Assembly: GCA_045598975.1 (NCBI GenBank) | Contig: JAZRVE010000115.1 | Location: 1 to 16,698 of the forward strand | Length of the DNA stretch: 16,698 nucleotides | Reading direction: 5' to 3' | Source of the DNA: UMGS882 sp045598975 | Lineage (GTDB): Bacteria; Bacillota; Clostridia; Oscillospirales; CAG-382 | Shown: piece by piece, positions 6,391 through 14,180 of the stretch | How positions within the stretch are numbered: position 1 is the stretch's first letter | Layout: each line of letters opens with the position of its first letter | Notes under the pieces: model-generated | Database searches by the model: none | What the model was told of the DNA's origin: nothing | What the model saw: the letters and a program-made list of their open reading frames with translations, nothing else | Made by a program: the position numbers and the translations under genes

Positions 6391-9300
6391 ATGAGAAACT
6401 TCAAGAGAATTCTCACCATCGTGCTCGCAGTTGTCATGCTGGTTTCGGCAGCAACGGTAAGCGCGTTCGCGGCATCGAAATTCAAAGATGTCAACGAAGA
6501 TGATGAGGCACTGACCCGTGCTGTCGCCCTTCTCGAAGGTGTCGGTATCACCAAAGGCACCAGCGAGACCACCTTCGGCACCGCCGAATCCGTCACCCGT
6601 CAGCAGATGGCGGCCTTCATCTACCGTCTGATGAAAGGCGGCAAGTCGCTCGAAGGCGGCGAAAACACCACGCCTTTCGACGACCTCTATGACGATACCT
6701 ACTACGGCATGATCTCCTGGGCAAACAGCCAGGGCATCATCAAGGGCATCAGCGCCACCAAGTTCGATCCGGACGGCGGCATCATCCTGCAAGACGCTTA
6801 CACCATGCTCGTCCGCGCCCTCGGTTACGAGAAGGGCATCGAGCTCTCCTATCCCTACGGCTATATCGATATTGCCGAGAGAACGGGTGTTGCGCTCAAC
6901 AAGGATCTGCCCGCGACCGTTACCTACGAAAGAAAACTGACCCGCGGCAACGTTGCCATCCTTCTGTATAATGCATTCTATGCACAGAAGGCAACGGAAG
7001 AAGACCTCAAACAGCCCGGTAACAACGACAGCTCCTCCACCAAGAAAGAGAGCACGTCGACCGGCATCTCCATCGGCGGCTTTGTGATCGAGACCGGTTC
7101 TTCGAGCGAGAAGAAGACCGGCGGCGACGTCTTCGCCATCAAAGAAGAGGAATACACCGTCCGTGCTACGGCAAACTATGCGTTCAACGACAGCGCCGAT
7201 AAAGACACCTGGATTTATGAGCCGATCGGCTCGGTCTACGGCGACGACGTGCTGTACCTTGTCGCAAAGAACGAAAAGAATCCGCTCAGAGAGCTGTACA
7301 TGACGCTTGACGAGCTCGGTCTCTCCGGTACGTCCGATAAGTACATCCTCAACGACCTCAAACTCAACTATTCCTATAACGATAAGGAAGAAAAGATCGA
7401 AAAGCTGTACAGCGCCGATGTCCTCGGTAAGCAGACCAGCGCCTCCTCCGCTTCCTTCGAGCGTTATTCGAGCGAAAAGCACTTCTATCCGTCGGCTACC
7501 TCCGTCGGCTGCTGCACCGGTAAAGTAACGGTTCTCGGCAAGGTGCTGTATTTCTTCGACGCACCGTATAACTTCGCAAAGCCGGCATACGATCCCGAAA
7601 AGACGGCAGAAGAACGCAACAACAGCGAAAACACCAAGCTTATCGAGCTCTATTGCCTCGATAAGGACCTCGGCACCTATACCTACTATATCACCGATGA
7701 CAAGTACATCAGCTTTGACCAGGATGCCAAGTTCATCACCAAGTTCAATACCGCGATCAGCGGCGGTTACTTCCTCATGAACATCTATGACCCCGACGGC
7801 GACGGCAAGTACGAGTATATGTGGTACAGACCGGCTACCTTCGGACGCATCAACATGGACGAGGATCACGTCTTCACCGAGGAACATACCGGCAACTCGG
7901 TCATCAATGTGACCGACAAGAGCGTCACGCTCGGCTACTATCCGACCATCTTTGCTAACGAAGCAAGACTGTCCGGCGTTGCTTTCCGTGACGGCGACTT
8001 CGTCATGGCAAACCTCAACCCGCAGGCGAACATGATCCACATCTTCGACGTGGCTGTTTCCCGCAAGGGCGTTATCACGGCTCTCGGCAAGGACCTCACC
8101 TACGGTCTTACCATCGGTACGCAGCCGCACTACACCTACCAGATCGGTGGCTATTTCGATAACTACTACGTCAACCCCGTCGGCGGCACCGACATCAACC
8201 CGACCATCATCGCCCGTTTCTGGGATCTGTATACCACCGATTCCAACCTCGGACGCAGCATCCACTTCTACTCCTGCAACTGGCAGGGCAGAGACCACCT
8301 GTTGTACTACACCTTCCTCGATCAGGAAGCCTACAAGTACAGCGGTGAGAAGCTCCTCGTCGTGCTCGGCGAAGAGACCCGTGCTAAATTTAATCCCGAG
8401 ACCAATGAAACCGACCAGCTTCTCAAGGTCTGGGTCGACGGTCAGATCAAGAACGTTCCGCTCAACCTCAAAAAGACCTATCCGGACTATGGGGACGCTA
8501 CCCAAGACGAGACTTACCGGATCGACAAGGTCATGGTGACCGGTGAAAACGGACGCGATTACCACGCATACTACGGCAAGCTCTGCACCTACACCGTGGA
8601 ATCCAATGGCTCCTACACGCTCCATAGCCTCTTCCACGCACAGAATTCCGACGGCAAGGCTGACCACGTCAACCTCATCCCGGCTATCGCAGACTTCGCT
8701 AAGAAGAACCAGACCAACCAGGCCGGAAACGACCTCGAAGGCGACTGCGACGTCCGCCTCGTCCGTTCCAACTCGACGCGCTATAAGCTCGTTGACGCAA
8801 ACGGCGTGACCATGCTCGGTACCTACGGCGACATCAACGAAAACAGCCACTGGTTTGAAAAGTACGCATACGTTGACAACAGCACCCGCATCATCATCCG
8901 CACCAACAAGGCGGAGATCGGCGAGACGCCGGACTACGAGTTCCACACCTACTCCGGCGCTACCTTCCCGGGCACCATGGAATCCTACATGAAGAACGTC
9001 CAGTACATCTACACCAACCGTGATGATGATACCGCGTCTGTCAACCTCCTTCTCCTCTACGGCGAACTGGATGACGGCGAAGAGCTGGTATTCGAGTCCA
9101 CCTCCAAGAAGACGACCGACCGCATCATCGTCGGATCCAACGCGGGCAAGGACGATAACGGCAAGTTCCGTTACTTCTACCGCGTCATCGATCCGGCAAC
9201 GGGCGAGATCGAAGAAGCAGTTCCCGGCACGACGGTCGCTACGACCGGTACGGCGCTCTCTATCAAGGATCCGCTTGAAAGCGGCTCGTACGTCACCCTC

Positions 9301-9786
9301 ACGGCGGCAGGCGAAGTCAATGACAAGAAGGTTCCGGAAAAGAAACTCGACGCCAAGAACAACCTCGGCATGAGCTGGGTGCTCACGGTCGAAGATAACG
9401 ACAAGCTGTTAGAGCTCGAACCGATCGATCAGGCGGCAGAGGAAGCTCTCACCTTCGACGGTGTCCTGTACAACGTCGTTCAGATCGACGACAAGACCAA
9501 CATCACGCTGATCCGTTACGACAAAGTCGACACGCTCATCGGTGCAACGGCAGGCAAGTCGTCTCTCGCAGAGATCGCGCTTGCGAAGAACAACATCAAG
9601 TCGTTCAACACCAAGGTCGAAGTCAAGGATAAGTTCGAGACCAAGTATGCCAAGTATGTCAAGGTCTTTGTGACCTGCACCAAGGGCAGCAAGGACGAAT
9701 ATCCGATCGCTGAGACGGTGCTGATCATCATCAACCCGGATGAGCCGATCGAGAATCTCGATATCAAGGAGCATATCGGCGACTGA
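6391..9786 (+). CDS. Large secreted SLH-domain (S-layer type) protein 2
   Basis: Paralogue of the protein encoded at 2333-5581, 1131 residues. The N-terminal 200 residues align without gaps to that protein: signal peptide about 1-27 (SAFA-AS), then three SLH domains, with TRQQMAAFIYRLM in the first and LTRGNVAILLYNAF in the third. A Ser/Thr/Lys-rich linker (about 205-240) is more extended than in the paralogue. The large C-terminal part is unassigned; it has the loop DPDGDGKYEYMW (467-478), at almost the same position as the EF-hand-like loop of the paralogue. AGGAGG 8 nt before the ATG fixes the start. It has its own promoter and terminator. It probably acts at the cell surface, as an S-layer subunit or an accessory surface protein; codon use is less restricted than in the first gene. 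Confidence 0.88.
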   Translation: MRNFKRILTIVLAVVMLVSAATVSAFAASKFKDVNEDDEALTRAVALLEGVGITKGTSETTFGTAESVTRQQMAAFIYRLMKGGKSLEGGENTTPFDDLYDDTYYGMISWANSQGIIKGISATKFDPDGGIILQDAYTMLVRALGYEKGIELSYPYGYIDIAERTGVALNKDLPATVTYERKLTRGNVAILLYNAFYAQKATEEDLKQPGNNDSSSTKKESTSTGISIGGFVIETGSSSEKKTGGDVFAIKEEEYTVRATANYAFNDSADKDTWIYEPIGSVYGDDVLYLVAKNEKNPLRELYMTLDELGLSGTSDKYILNDLKLNYSYNDKEEKIEKLYSADVLGKQTSASSASFERYSSEKHFYPSATSVGCCTGKVTVLGKVLYFFDAPYNFAKPAYDPEKTAEERNNSENTKLIELYCLDKDLGTYTYYITDDKYISFDQDAKFITKFNTAISGGYFLMNIYDPDGDGKYEYMWYRPATFGRINMDEDHVFTEEHTGNSVINVTDKSVTLGYYPTIFANEARLSGVAFRDGDFVMANLNPQANMIHIFDVAVSRKGVITALGKDLTYGLTIGTQPHYTYQIGGYFDNYYVNPVGGTDINPTIIARFWDLYTTDSNLGRSIHFYSCNWQGRDHLLYYTFLDQEAYKYSGEKLLVVLGEETRAKFNPETNETDQLLKVWVDGQIKNVPLNLKKTYPDYGDATQDETYRIDKVMVTGENGRDYHAYYGKLCTYTVESNGSYTLHSLFHAQNSDGKADHVNLIPAIADFAKKNQTNQAGNDLEGDCDVRLVRSNSTRYKLVDANGVTMLGTYGDINENSHWFEKYAYVDNSTRIIIRTNKAEIGETPDYEFHTYSGATFPGTMESYMKNVQYIYTNRDDDTASVNLLLLYGELDDGEELVFESTSKKTTDRIIVGSNAGKDDNGKFRYFYRVIDPATGEIEEAVPGTTVATTGTALSIKDPLESGSYVTLTAAGEVNDKKVPEKKLDAKNNLGMSWVLTVEDNDKLLELEPIDQAAEEALTFDGVLYNVVQIDDKTNITLIRYDKVDTLIGATAGKSSLAEIALAKNNIKSFNTKVEVKDKFETKYAKYVKVFVTCTKGSKDEYPIAETVLIIINPDEPIENLDIKEHIGD

Positions 9787-9805
9787 TCCCGACAATCCCA
9801 TAACA

Positions 9806-9840
9806 AAAGAACCCCGTGCATCCGCACGGGGTTCTTTAAT
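9806..9840 (+). terminator. Rho-independent terminator of the second SLH gene
   Basis: A perfect 14-bp stem (AAAGAACCCCGTGC 9806-9819 with GCACGGGGTTCTTT 9824-9837, loop ATCC) lies 19 bp after the stop. The AAA/TTT ends of the stem supply the U-tract and could let it work on both strands. Confidence 0.9.
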
Positions 9841-10341
9841 ACCGCGCCGCATGCGCGGAGCAAACCGCGAGCGTGAGCGAGCGGAAACAACAGTTGCAGA
9901 GTCCCGCGGTCAGGGGCAATGCCGCCGTTGACTATGGCGGCATTGCGCAAAAACATAAGCGCGCGCCGCATGCTTTTTGTTCGCAGATATTTCCCACGCG
10001 CCGAATAGAGCCGCAGAGCCGGATAGAACAACATCTCGTATAGCCCGTCCCTTTGTACCAATCATGAGTATCCGGAAGTACGCCGCCGTTTGTGCCATGT
10101 AAAAAATCCGTGCCGCACGGCTTGGGGTTTGTGCTTGCCCTGCACCGATGCCGCTGTGATAACGCCCTGATCCGTCGCAAAGATGCGGCGCATGCCGCCA
10201 TTGCGACGTAAGGGGGTCCGGGGTTACTCCCCGGCAATCTTTTTTGCACTCCTTTTTTCTCTTGTGAGAAAAAAGGAGTTTCTTTTCTTTCTCTTGCGAG
10301 AAAAAAAGTAAAACATTTCTCCCTGCGCCGCATGCGGCGCA
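9841..10341. repeat. Composite intergenic hairpin island, copy 4
   Basis: This fills most of the gap between the second SLH gene and the ATP synthase operon. It shows AAACCGCGAGCGTGAGCGAG (from 9862), a GCAATGCCGCC/GGCGGCATTGC hairpin near 9917-9947, the core TATCCGGAAGTACGCCGCCG (10069-10088), CCGTGCCGCACGG, the stem CGTCGCAA (10173-10180) with TTGCGACG (10201-10208), CCGGGG/CCCCGG near 10218-10234, two T/A-rich 32-bp hairpin units (10249 to about 10310) and the 18-bp palindrome TGCGCCGCATGCGGCGCA (10324-10341). No CDS is supported on either strand. Confidence 0.8.
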
Positions 10342-10364
10342 AAAACGGGTGCAGCGCACGCTGC

Positions 10365-10406
10365 CCGCGCCGCATCGCGGCGCGGTTTGTGTGAAGCGGC
10401 ACGCTT
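10365..10406. repeat. GC-rich hairpin plus inverted 27-bp unit before the atp promoter
   Basis: CCGCGCCGC (10365-10373) pairs with GCGGCGCGG (10377-10385). It runs straight into an inverted copy of the 27-bp repeat family (10382-10406, containing GAAGCGGCACGCTT). It lies 41 bp upstream of the -35 box of the ATP synthase operon. Confidence 0.6.
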
Positions 10407-10447
10407 TTCTTTTAACATAGTGTTCATTTTTTTACAAAGTCTTTGCC

Positions 10448-10476
10448 TTGAAATATACGAAATGTGCGCGTATAAT
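10448..10476 (+). promoter_or_regulatory. Promoter of the ATP synthase operon
   Basis: TTGAAA (10448-10453) and TATAAT (10471-10476) are exactly 17 bp apart. The predicted start near 10483 gives a leader of about 95 nt that contains a terminator-like hairpin at 10535-10557. Confidence 0.82.
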
Positions 10477-10534
10477 AAAAGATAGTTTTTCCGGGGGATA
10501 CTGTATTGCCGGATAAACGGATTATATAACAAAG

Positions 10535-10557
10535 AGGGGGATTGCCCCCTTCTTTTT
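10535..10557 (+). terminator. Terminator-like hairpin in the leader of the atp operon
   Basis: AGGGGG (10535-10540) pairs with CCCCCT (10545-10550) around the tetraloop ATTG and is followed by TCTTTTT. It lies between the promoter and the atpB start, only 20 nt before the ATG. It could be an attenuator for the operon or the end of a short leader transcript of about 75 nt. Confidence 0.55.
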
Positions 10558-10577
10558 CATGGGAGTGATGACCGGGC

Positions 10578-11399
10578 ATGAGTAAAAAACAACGCACCGT
10601 TTCGCTGTGTGTTTTCGTGGCAATTCTGCTTGCCCTGCTTGCGGGTATCCTGCTTACCGCTCCACCCGGCGGTGCGGAAAAAGAGACCGTCCGCGAGGTC
10701 ATGCGCGACGCCGTCCTGCACGAATCCAACCGCATCCGCCTCTTCGGACGGATCGAGGTCAACCCGGGACTTGCCGCGGCTTTTGCCGTGACGGGCATCC
10801 TTTTCGTGTTCGCCCTCGTCACGCGGCTGTTTGTCATCCCGCGCTTTACCCGCATCCCCGGAAAATTCCAGTTGCTCCTCGAACAGGCGGTGGGATTTTT
10901 CGACGGGCTTGCCAAAACCAACAGCCCGCACCGTAACGGCTTTTTGGGCGCTTATATCTTTTCGGCGGGCGTGTATATCTTCTTCGGCACGCTGTTTGAA
11001 CTGCTCGGCTTTCAGGCGGTCACCACCGCCGGACGCTCGGTCAGCCTGCCGGCACCGCTGTCGGATATCAACGGCACGTTCGCCATGGGGCTCCTGTCGT
11101 TTGCCGTCATTCTTGTCGGCGGCATCGTCTCGAACGGCCTTGGGGGTGTCGGGCGGGCACTCAAAGAATTTTCCCTTCCGTTTTCCATGAGCTTCCGGCT
11201 GTTCGGCGCGCTCCTCAGCGGTGCGCTGGTGACCGAGCTCGTGTATTACTATACGGCGCTCAGCTTTGTACTGCCGGTCGTGGTGGGCGTGCTCTTCACC
11301 CTGCTTCACGCCGTCATACAGGCGTACGTGCTGACCATGCTCACCTCGATCTTTTACGGGGAAGTTACCGAAAAGAGCGAGCCGAAAAAGAAAAAATAA
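10578..11399 (+). CDS. atpB: F-type ATP synthase subunit a
   Basis: Membrane subunit of Fo that forms the two ion half-channels beside the c ring. It has 273 residues, several hydrophobic helices, and the family signatures LPAPLSDINGT (about 154-164) and MSFRLFG containing the essential Arg at position 207 (Arg210 in E. coli). The residue after SFRLFG, usually Asn, is Ala here. The C-terminal helix LHAVIQAYVLTMLTSIFY carries the conserved Gln. A first hydrophobic helix (about 9-29) could act as a signal-anchor. It is the first gene of the operon; no atpI precedes it. GGGAGTG about 10 nt upstream supports the start. Confidence 0.93.
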   Translation: MSKKQRTVSLCVFVAILLALLAGILLTAPPGGAEKETVREVMRDAVLHESNRIRLFGRIEVNPGLAAAFAVTGILFVFALVTRLFVIPRFTRIPGKFQLLLEQAVGFFDGLAKTNSPHRNGFLGAYIFSAGVYIFFGTLFELLGFQAVTTAGRSVSLPAPLSDINGTFAMGLLSFAVILVGGIVSNGLGGVGRALKEFSLPFSMSFRLFGALLSGALVTELVYYYTALSFVLPVVVGVLFTLLHAVIQAYVLTMLTSIFYGEVTEKSEPKKKK

Positions 11400-11432
11400 C
11401 AGTTCACAGTGAATCGTATGGAGGTCATCAAC

Positions 11433-11843
11433 ATGAAAAACTTTATGAAAAAGGCGGCAGTCCTTGCCGTAAGCATTATCCTCATCGCAAGCGCGGCAGG
11501 CGTCGCGGTACTTGCCGATAAGGCGGACGAAGCGCCCGCAGCGCAGACGGCACAGACAACGGAAACGACGGCGGAAACGGCGGAAACGGTCGAAACGAAC
11601 GCACAAAGCGAAGACGGCACGCGCTCGGTCAAGGCCATCGCGGCAGGCGGCGCCATCGCGCTCGTCGCCGTAGCGGGCGCCGTTGCCATGGCGTTATCCA
11701 TCTCTGAATCCAACGAGAGCATCGCCCGTCAGCCGGAGGCGGCAGGCGAGATCCGGAGCAGCCTTATGCTGGGGCTCGTCTTTATCGAAACGGCGATCAT
11801 CTACGCGCTCATCGTGGCGATCCTTATCATATTTGTTCTGTAA
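11433..11843 (+). CDS. atpE: F-type ATP synthase subunit c with signal peptide and acidic N-terminal tail
   Basis: Forms the rotating c ring. GGAGGT at 11420-11425 selects ATG 11433 over in-frame starts at 11409 and 11418, giving 136 residues, against the usual 70-90. Residues 1-28 look like a cleavable signal peptide (KK, hydrophobic core, AVLA). Residues 29-65 are a Thr/Glu/Ala-rich, Lys-poor stretch. The normal two-helix hairpin spans about 66-136, with the loop ARQPEAAG (98-105) and the ion-binding carboxylate Glu119 in FIETAIIY. The position matching Gln32 of sodium-binding rings is Met86, which favours protons, although Thr120 follows the Glu as in sodium types. The glycine ladder of helix 1 is replaced by Ala at 79, 81, 83, 85 and 87. 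Confidence 0.92.
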   Translation: MKNFMKKAAVLAVSIILIASAAGVAVLADKADEAPAAQTAQTTETTAETAETVETNAQSEDGTRSVKAIAAGGAIALVAVAGAVAMALSISESNESIARQPEAAGEIRSSLMLGLVFIETAIIYALIVAILIIFVL

Positions 11844-11867
11844 GGGATACAAAAAGGAGAAGAGAAC

Positions 11868-12365
11868 ATGAATTCACTTCCGCTGAACATTGATTTTCAG
11901 CAGATATTATTGCATATGTTCAATTTCGTGCTGTTGTTCGGCATCCTGTATTTTCTGCTGTATGCGCCGGTGCGGCGCTTTATGGAAAAGCGGGCACGGG
12001 AATATCGCGAGATCGACGAAAAAACAAAAGAAAATCTGGAAAGCGCCGAACAGAGCAAAGCCGCTTATGAAGAGAAGATGAAGCAGGCGCAGGACGAGAT
12101 CGACGACCGGAAGCGCAAAGCCGAAAGCGAGCTTGCCGCGTGGAAGAAAGAACAGCTCGCAAAGGCGGACGCGGAAGCGGAAGCCCTGCTTGAAAAGGCG
12201 CGTATGCAGGCGCAGGCGGAAAAGCAGGCGTTAATGGAAAGCGCGAAAACCGAGCTTGCGGCGTACGTTGCGGAAAAAGCGGAGCAGATCGTGGCACAGA
12301 AGACGTCCGAGCGGTACGACAGCTTTTTGGAGAGCGCCGAGCGGAGCGAAAACGATAACCGCTGA
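11868..12365 (+). CDS. atpF: F-type ATP synthase subunit b
   Basis: Peripheral stalk subunit, 165 residues, normal length. One N-terminal membrane helix (about 14-32, FNFVLLFGILYFLLYAPV) is followed by a long charged coiled coil rich in Lys, Glu and Ala (about 36-150). It anchors the stator and normally binds the C-terminal domain of delta through its C-terminus. AAGGAG lies 8 nt before the ATG. There is no delta fusion at its C-terminus. Its TGA stop is in the same frame as the downstream alpha gene, with 19 sense codons between them. Confidence 0.92.
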   Translation: MNSLPLNIDFQQILLHMFNFVLLFGILYFLLYAPVRRFMEKRAREYREIDEKTKENLESAEQSKAAYEEKMKQAQDEIDDRKRKAESELAAWKKEQLAKADAEAEALLEKARMQAQAEKQALMESAKTELAAYVAEKAEQIVAQKTSERYDSFLESAERSENDNR

Positions 12366-12422
12366 CGCAGCGGAATCCGATCGGATGAACAACGGAACAC
12401 GGCGGAAAGGAGCACGGGAGAT

Positions 12423-14174
12423 ATGCGGCAAAACGAAAACAACGGACTGACGGCAGTCGTCACTTCCGCGACGGCGCCGGACAAAGAGCAGACGGCGCGG
12501 CTGGAAGCCTTTGTCAAAAAAAACTTCGGAGAAGGCGTGAGCCTCGTCTTCCGGCACGACAAACGGGCAGACGGCTTCCGGCTCACGGTAGGCGGAAAGG
12601 TCTACGACTGGACGAGCGAAGGCGAACTGCGGCAGTTGAAGCAGGCGCTTCGCGAAGCACTTGAACAGGACGGCGACGTCATCCCGCTGATGCGGGACGC
12701 CATACGCGGCTGGACGCCGGAGGCGCTGGCGGAGGAAACGGGAAGGGTGCTGTCGGTCGGCGACGGCATCGTGAGAGTAGCGGGCGCAGACGGTGCGGCA
12801 TACGGGGAGATACTGCTGTTTGACGACGGCGTGCGCGGCATGGTGCAGGACGTACGGGAGGACAGCCTCGGATGCATCCTGTTCGGCGACAGTGACAGCG
12901 TGAGCGAGGGCAGTCTTGTCCGGCGGACGGGCAAAACGGCGGGCGTGCCGGTAGGCGACGCCTTTCTCGGGCGCGTTGTCAACGCGCTCGGCGATCCTCT
13001 CGACGGCAAAGGGCGCATCACGGCGTCCGGCTTTCGCAAGATCGAACGTCCGGCACCGGGTATTCTCGACCGTGCGCCGGTCAAGAGCCCGTTGGAAACG
13101 GGGCTTATCGCCGTAGACGCCATGTTCCCCATCGGGCGGGGACAGCGCGAGCTCATCATCGGCGACCGACAGACGGGCAAAACGGCGCTGGCGCTCGATA
13201 CCATCCTCAATCAGAAGGACAAGGACGTCATCTGCGTTTACGTCGCCATCGGGCAGAAGGCAAGCGCGGTGGCGTCGCTTGTGGACACCTTGAAAAAGCA
13301 TGACGCCCTGTCGTACAGCATCGTGCTGTGCGCGGCGGCGAGCGATCCGGCACCCATCCAGTACATCGCGCCGTATGCCGGCTGTGCGCTCGCGGAATAT
13401 TTCATGGAAAAAGGGCGGGACGTGCTCATCGTCTACGACGATCTCTCCAAGCACGCCGTTGCCTATCGGTCGCTCAGCCTGCTTCTCGGGCGCTCGCCCG
13501 GGCGTGAGGCGTATCCCGGCGACGTTTTTTATCTGCATTCCCGCCTGTTGGAACGCGCCGCGCATCTGAGCGCGGAAAAAGGCGGCGGTTCGCTGACGGC
13601 ACTTCCCGTCGTGGAAACGCTTGCGGGCGACGTGGCGGCGTATATCCCCACCAACGTCATTTCCATCACCGACGGACAGTTGTTCTTGGAAAGCGAGCTG
13701 TTTTTCGCCGGTCAGCGTCCGGCGCTCAACGTCGGGCTTTCGGTCTCGCGTGTCGGCAGAGACGCCCAGACGGACGCCGTCAAAGAGGCGGCGGGCACGC
13801 TTCGCCTTTCGCTGGCACAGTACCGCGAAATGGCGGTCTTCACCCGCTTTTCGGGAGACCTTGACGAAACCACGGGCGCGTCTCTTGCCCACGGCAGACT
13901 TCTTACGGAAATGCTCAAACAGAAGCAGTATCACCCCTATCGCCGGCACGAGGAGGTCTTTCTGCTGACGCTGACGCTTGCCGGCTGTTTCCGCGGCGTA
14001 AAGCCGGAGGCGGCGTCTGCGTGCATGGCGCAGGTGCTTGCCTCGCTGAAAGACGCTCACCCCGACGTCTGCGACGAGATCGACAGAACGGGGCTGTTTT
14101 CGGCGGAAGCGCGCACGGCGCTCATCGAAGAAGGAAAGACGCTTGTGCGGCAGTATCTTGCAGAGCGGCGGTAA
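12423..14174 (+). CDS. atpA: Fusion of delta C-terminal domain to F1 subunit alpha
   Basis: Non-catalytic nucleotide-binding subunit of F1, 583 residues against about 500-510 for the family. Residues from about 85 onward are a complete alpha: Walker A GDRQTGKT (247-254), SITDGQ and the arginine finger in SVSRVG (Arg443). Residues about 10-76 instead resemble the C-terminal domain of subunit delta: VVTSATAPDKEQTARLEAF, then GFRLTVGGKVYDWTSEGELR. The usual delta pattern is a TSA-type strand, a helix, then GGF-R-xVGxxxYDxSxxGxLxxL. There is no separate delta gene in the visible operon, and the delta N-terminal domain is absent. The start has AAAGGAG 10 nt upstream. Met90 could begin a normal-length alpha, but it has no good ribosome binding site. 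The alpha part is certain; the delta assignment rests on pattern. Confidence 0.92.
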   Translation: MRQNENNGLTAVVTSATAPDKEQTARLEAFVKKNFGEGVSLVFRHDKRADGFRLTVGGKVYDWTSEGELRQLKQALREALEQDGDVIPLMRDAIRGWTPEALAEETGRVLSVGDGIVRVAGADGAAYGEILLFDDGVRGMVQDVREDSLGCILFGDSDSVSEGSLVRRTGKTAGVPVGDAFLGRVVNALGDPLDGKGRITASGFRKIERPAPGILDRAPVKSPLETGLIAVDAMFPIGRGQRELIIGDRQTGKTALALDTILNQKDKDVICVYVAIGQKASAVASLVDTLKKHDALSYSIVLCAAASDPAPIQYIAPYAGCALAEYFMEKGRDVLIVYDDLSKHAVAYRSLSLLLGRSPGREAYPGDVFYLHSRLLERAAHLSAEKGGGSLTALPVVETLAGDVAAYIPTNVISITDGQLFLESELFFAGQRPALNVGLSVSRVGRDAQTDAVKEAAGTLRLSLAQYREMAVFTRFSGDLDETTGASLAHGRLLTEMLKQKQYHPYRRHEEVFLLTLTLAGCFRGVKPEAASACMAQVLASLKDAHPDVCDEIDRTGLFSAEARTALIEEGKTLVRQYLAERR

Positions 14175-14180
14175 GACGGT

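Noticed and set aside
6313..8946. An 877-codon minus-strand open frame opposite the second SLH gene
   Set aside because: Same cause as above; the + strand reading has a signal peptide, SLH domains, ribosome binding site, promoter and terminator.
11433..11843. Sodium-coupled c ring
   Set aside because: Thr follows the key Glu as in sodium types, but the position of the needed Gln in helix 1 is Met, so proton coupling is more likely. Sequence alone cannot settle it.
12690..12692. Met90 as the true start of alpha, leaving the delta-like segment untranslated
   Set aside because: There is no suitable ribosome binding site close to it, and the delta-like segment is open, conserved in pattern and preceded by AAAGGAG at the right distance from ATG 12423. 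Dual starts remain possible.
12231..14060. A 609-codon minus-strand open frame opposite alpha
   Set aside because: It is a shadow of the GC-rich alpha gene; the sense protein is a conserved ATP synthase subunit.
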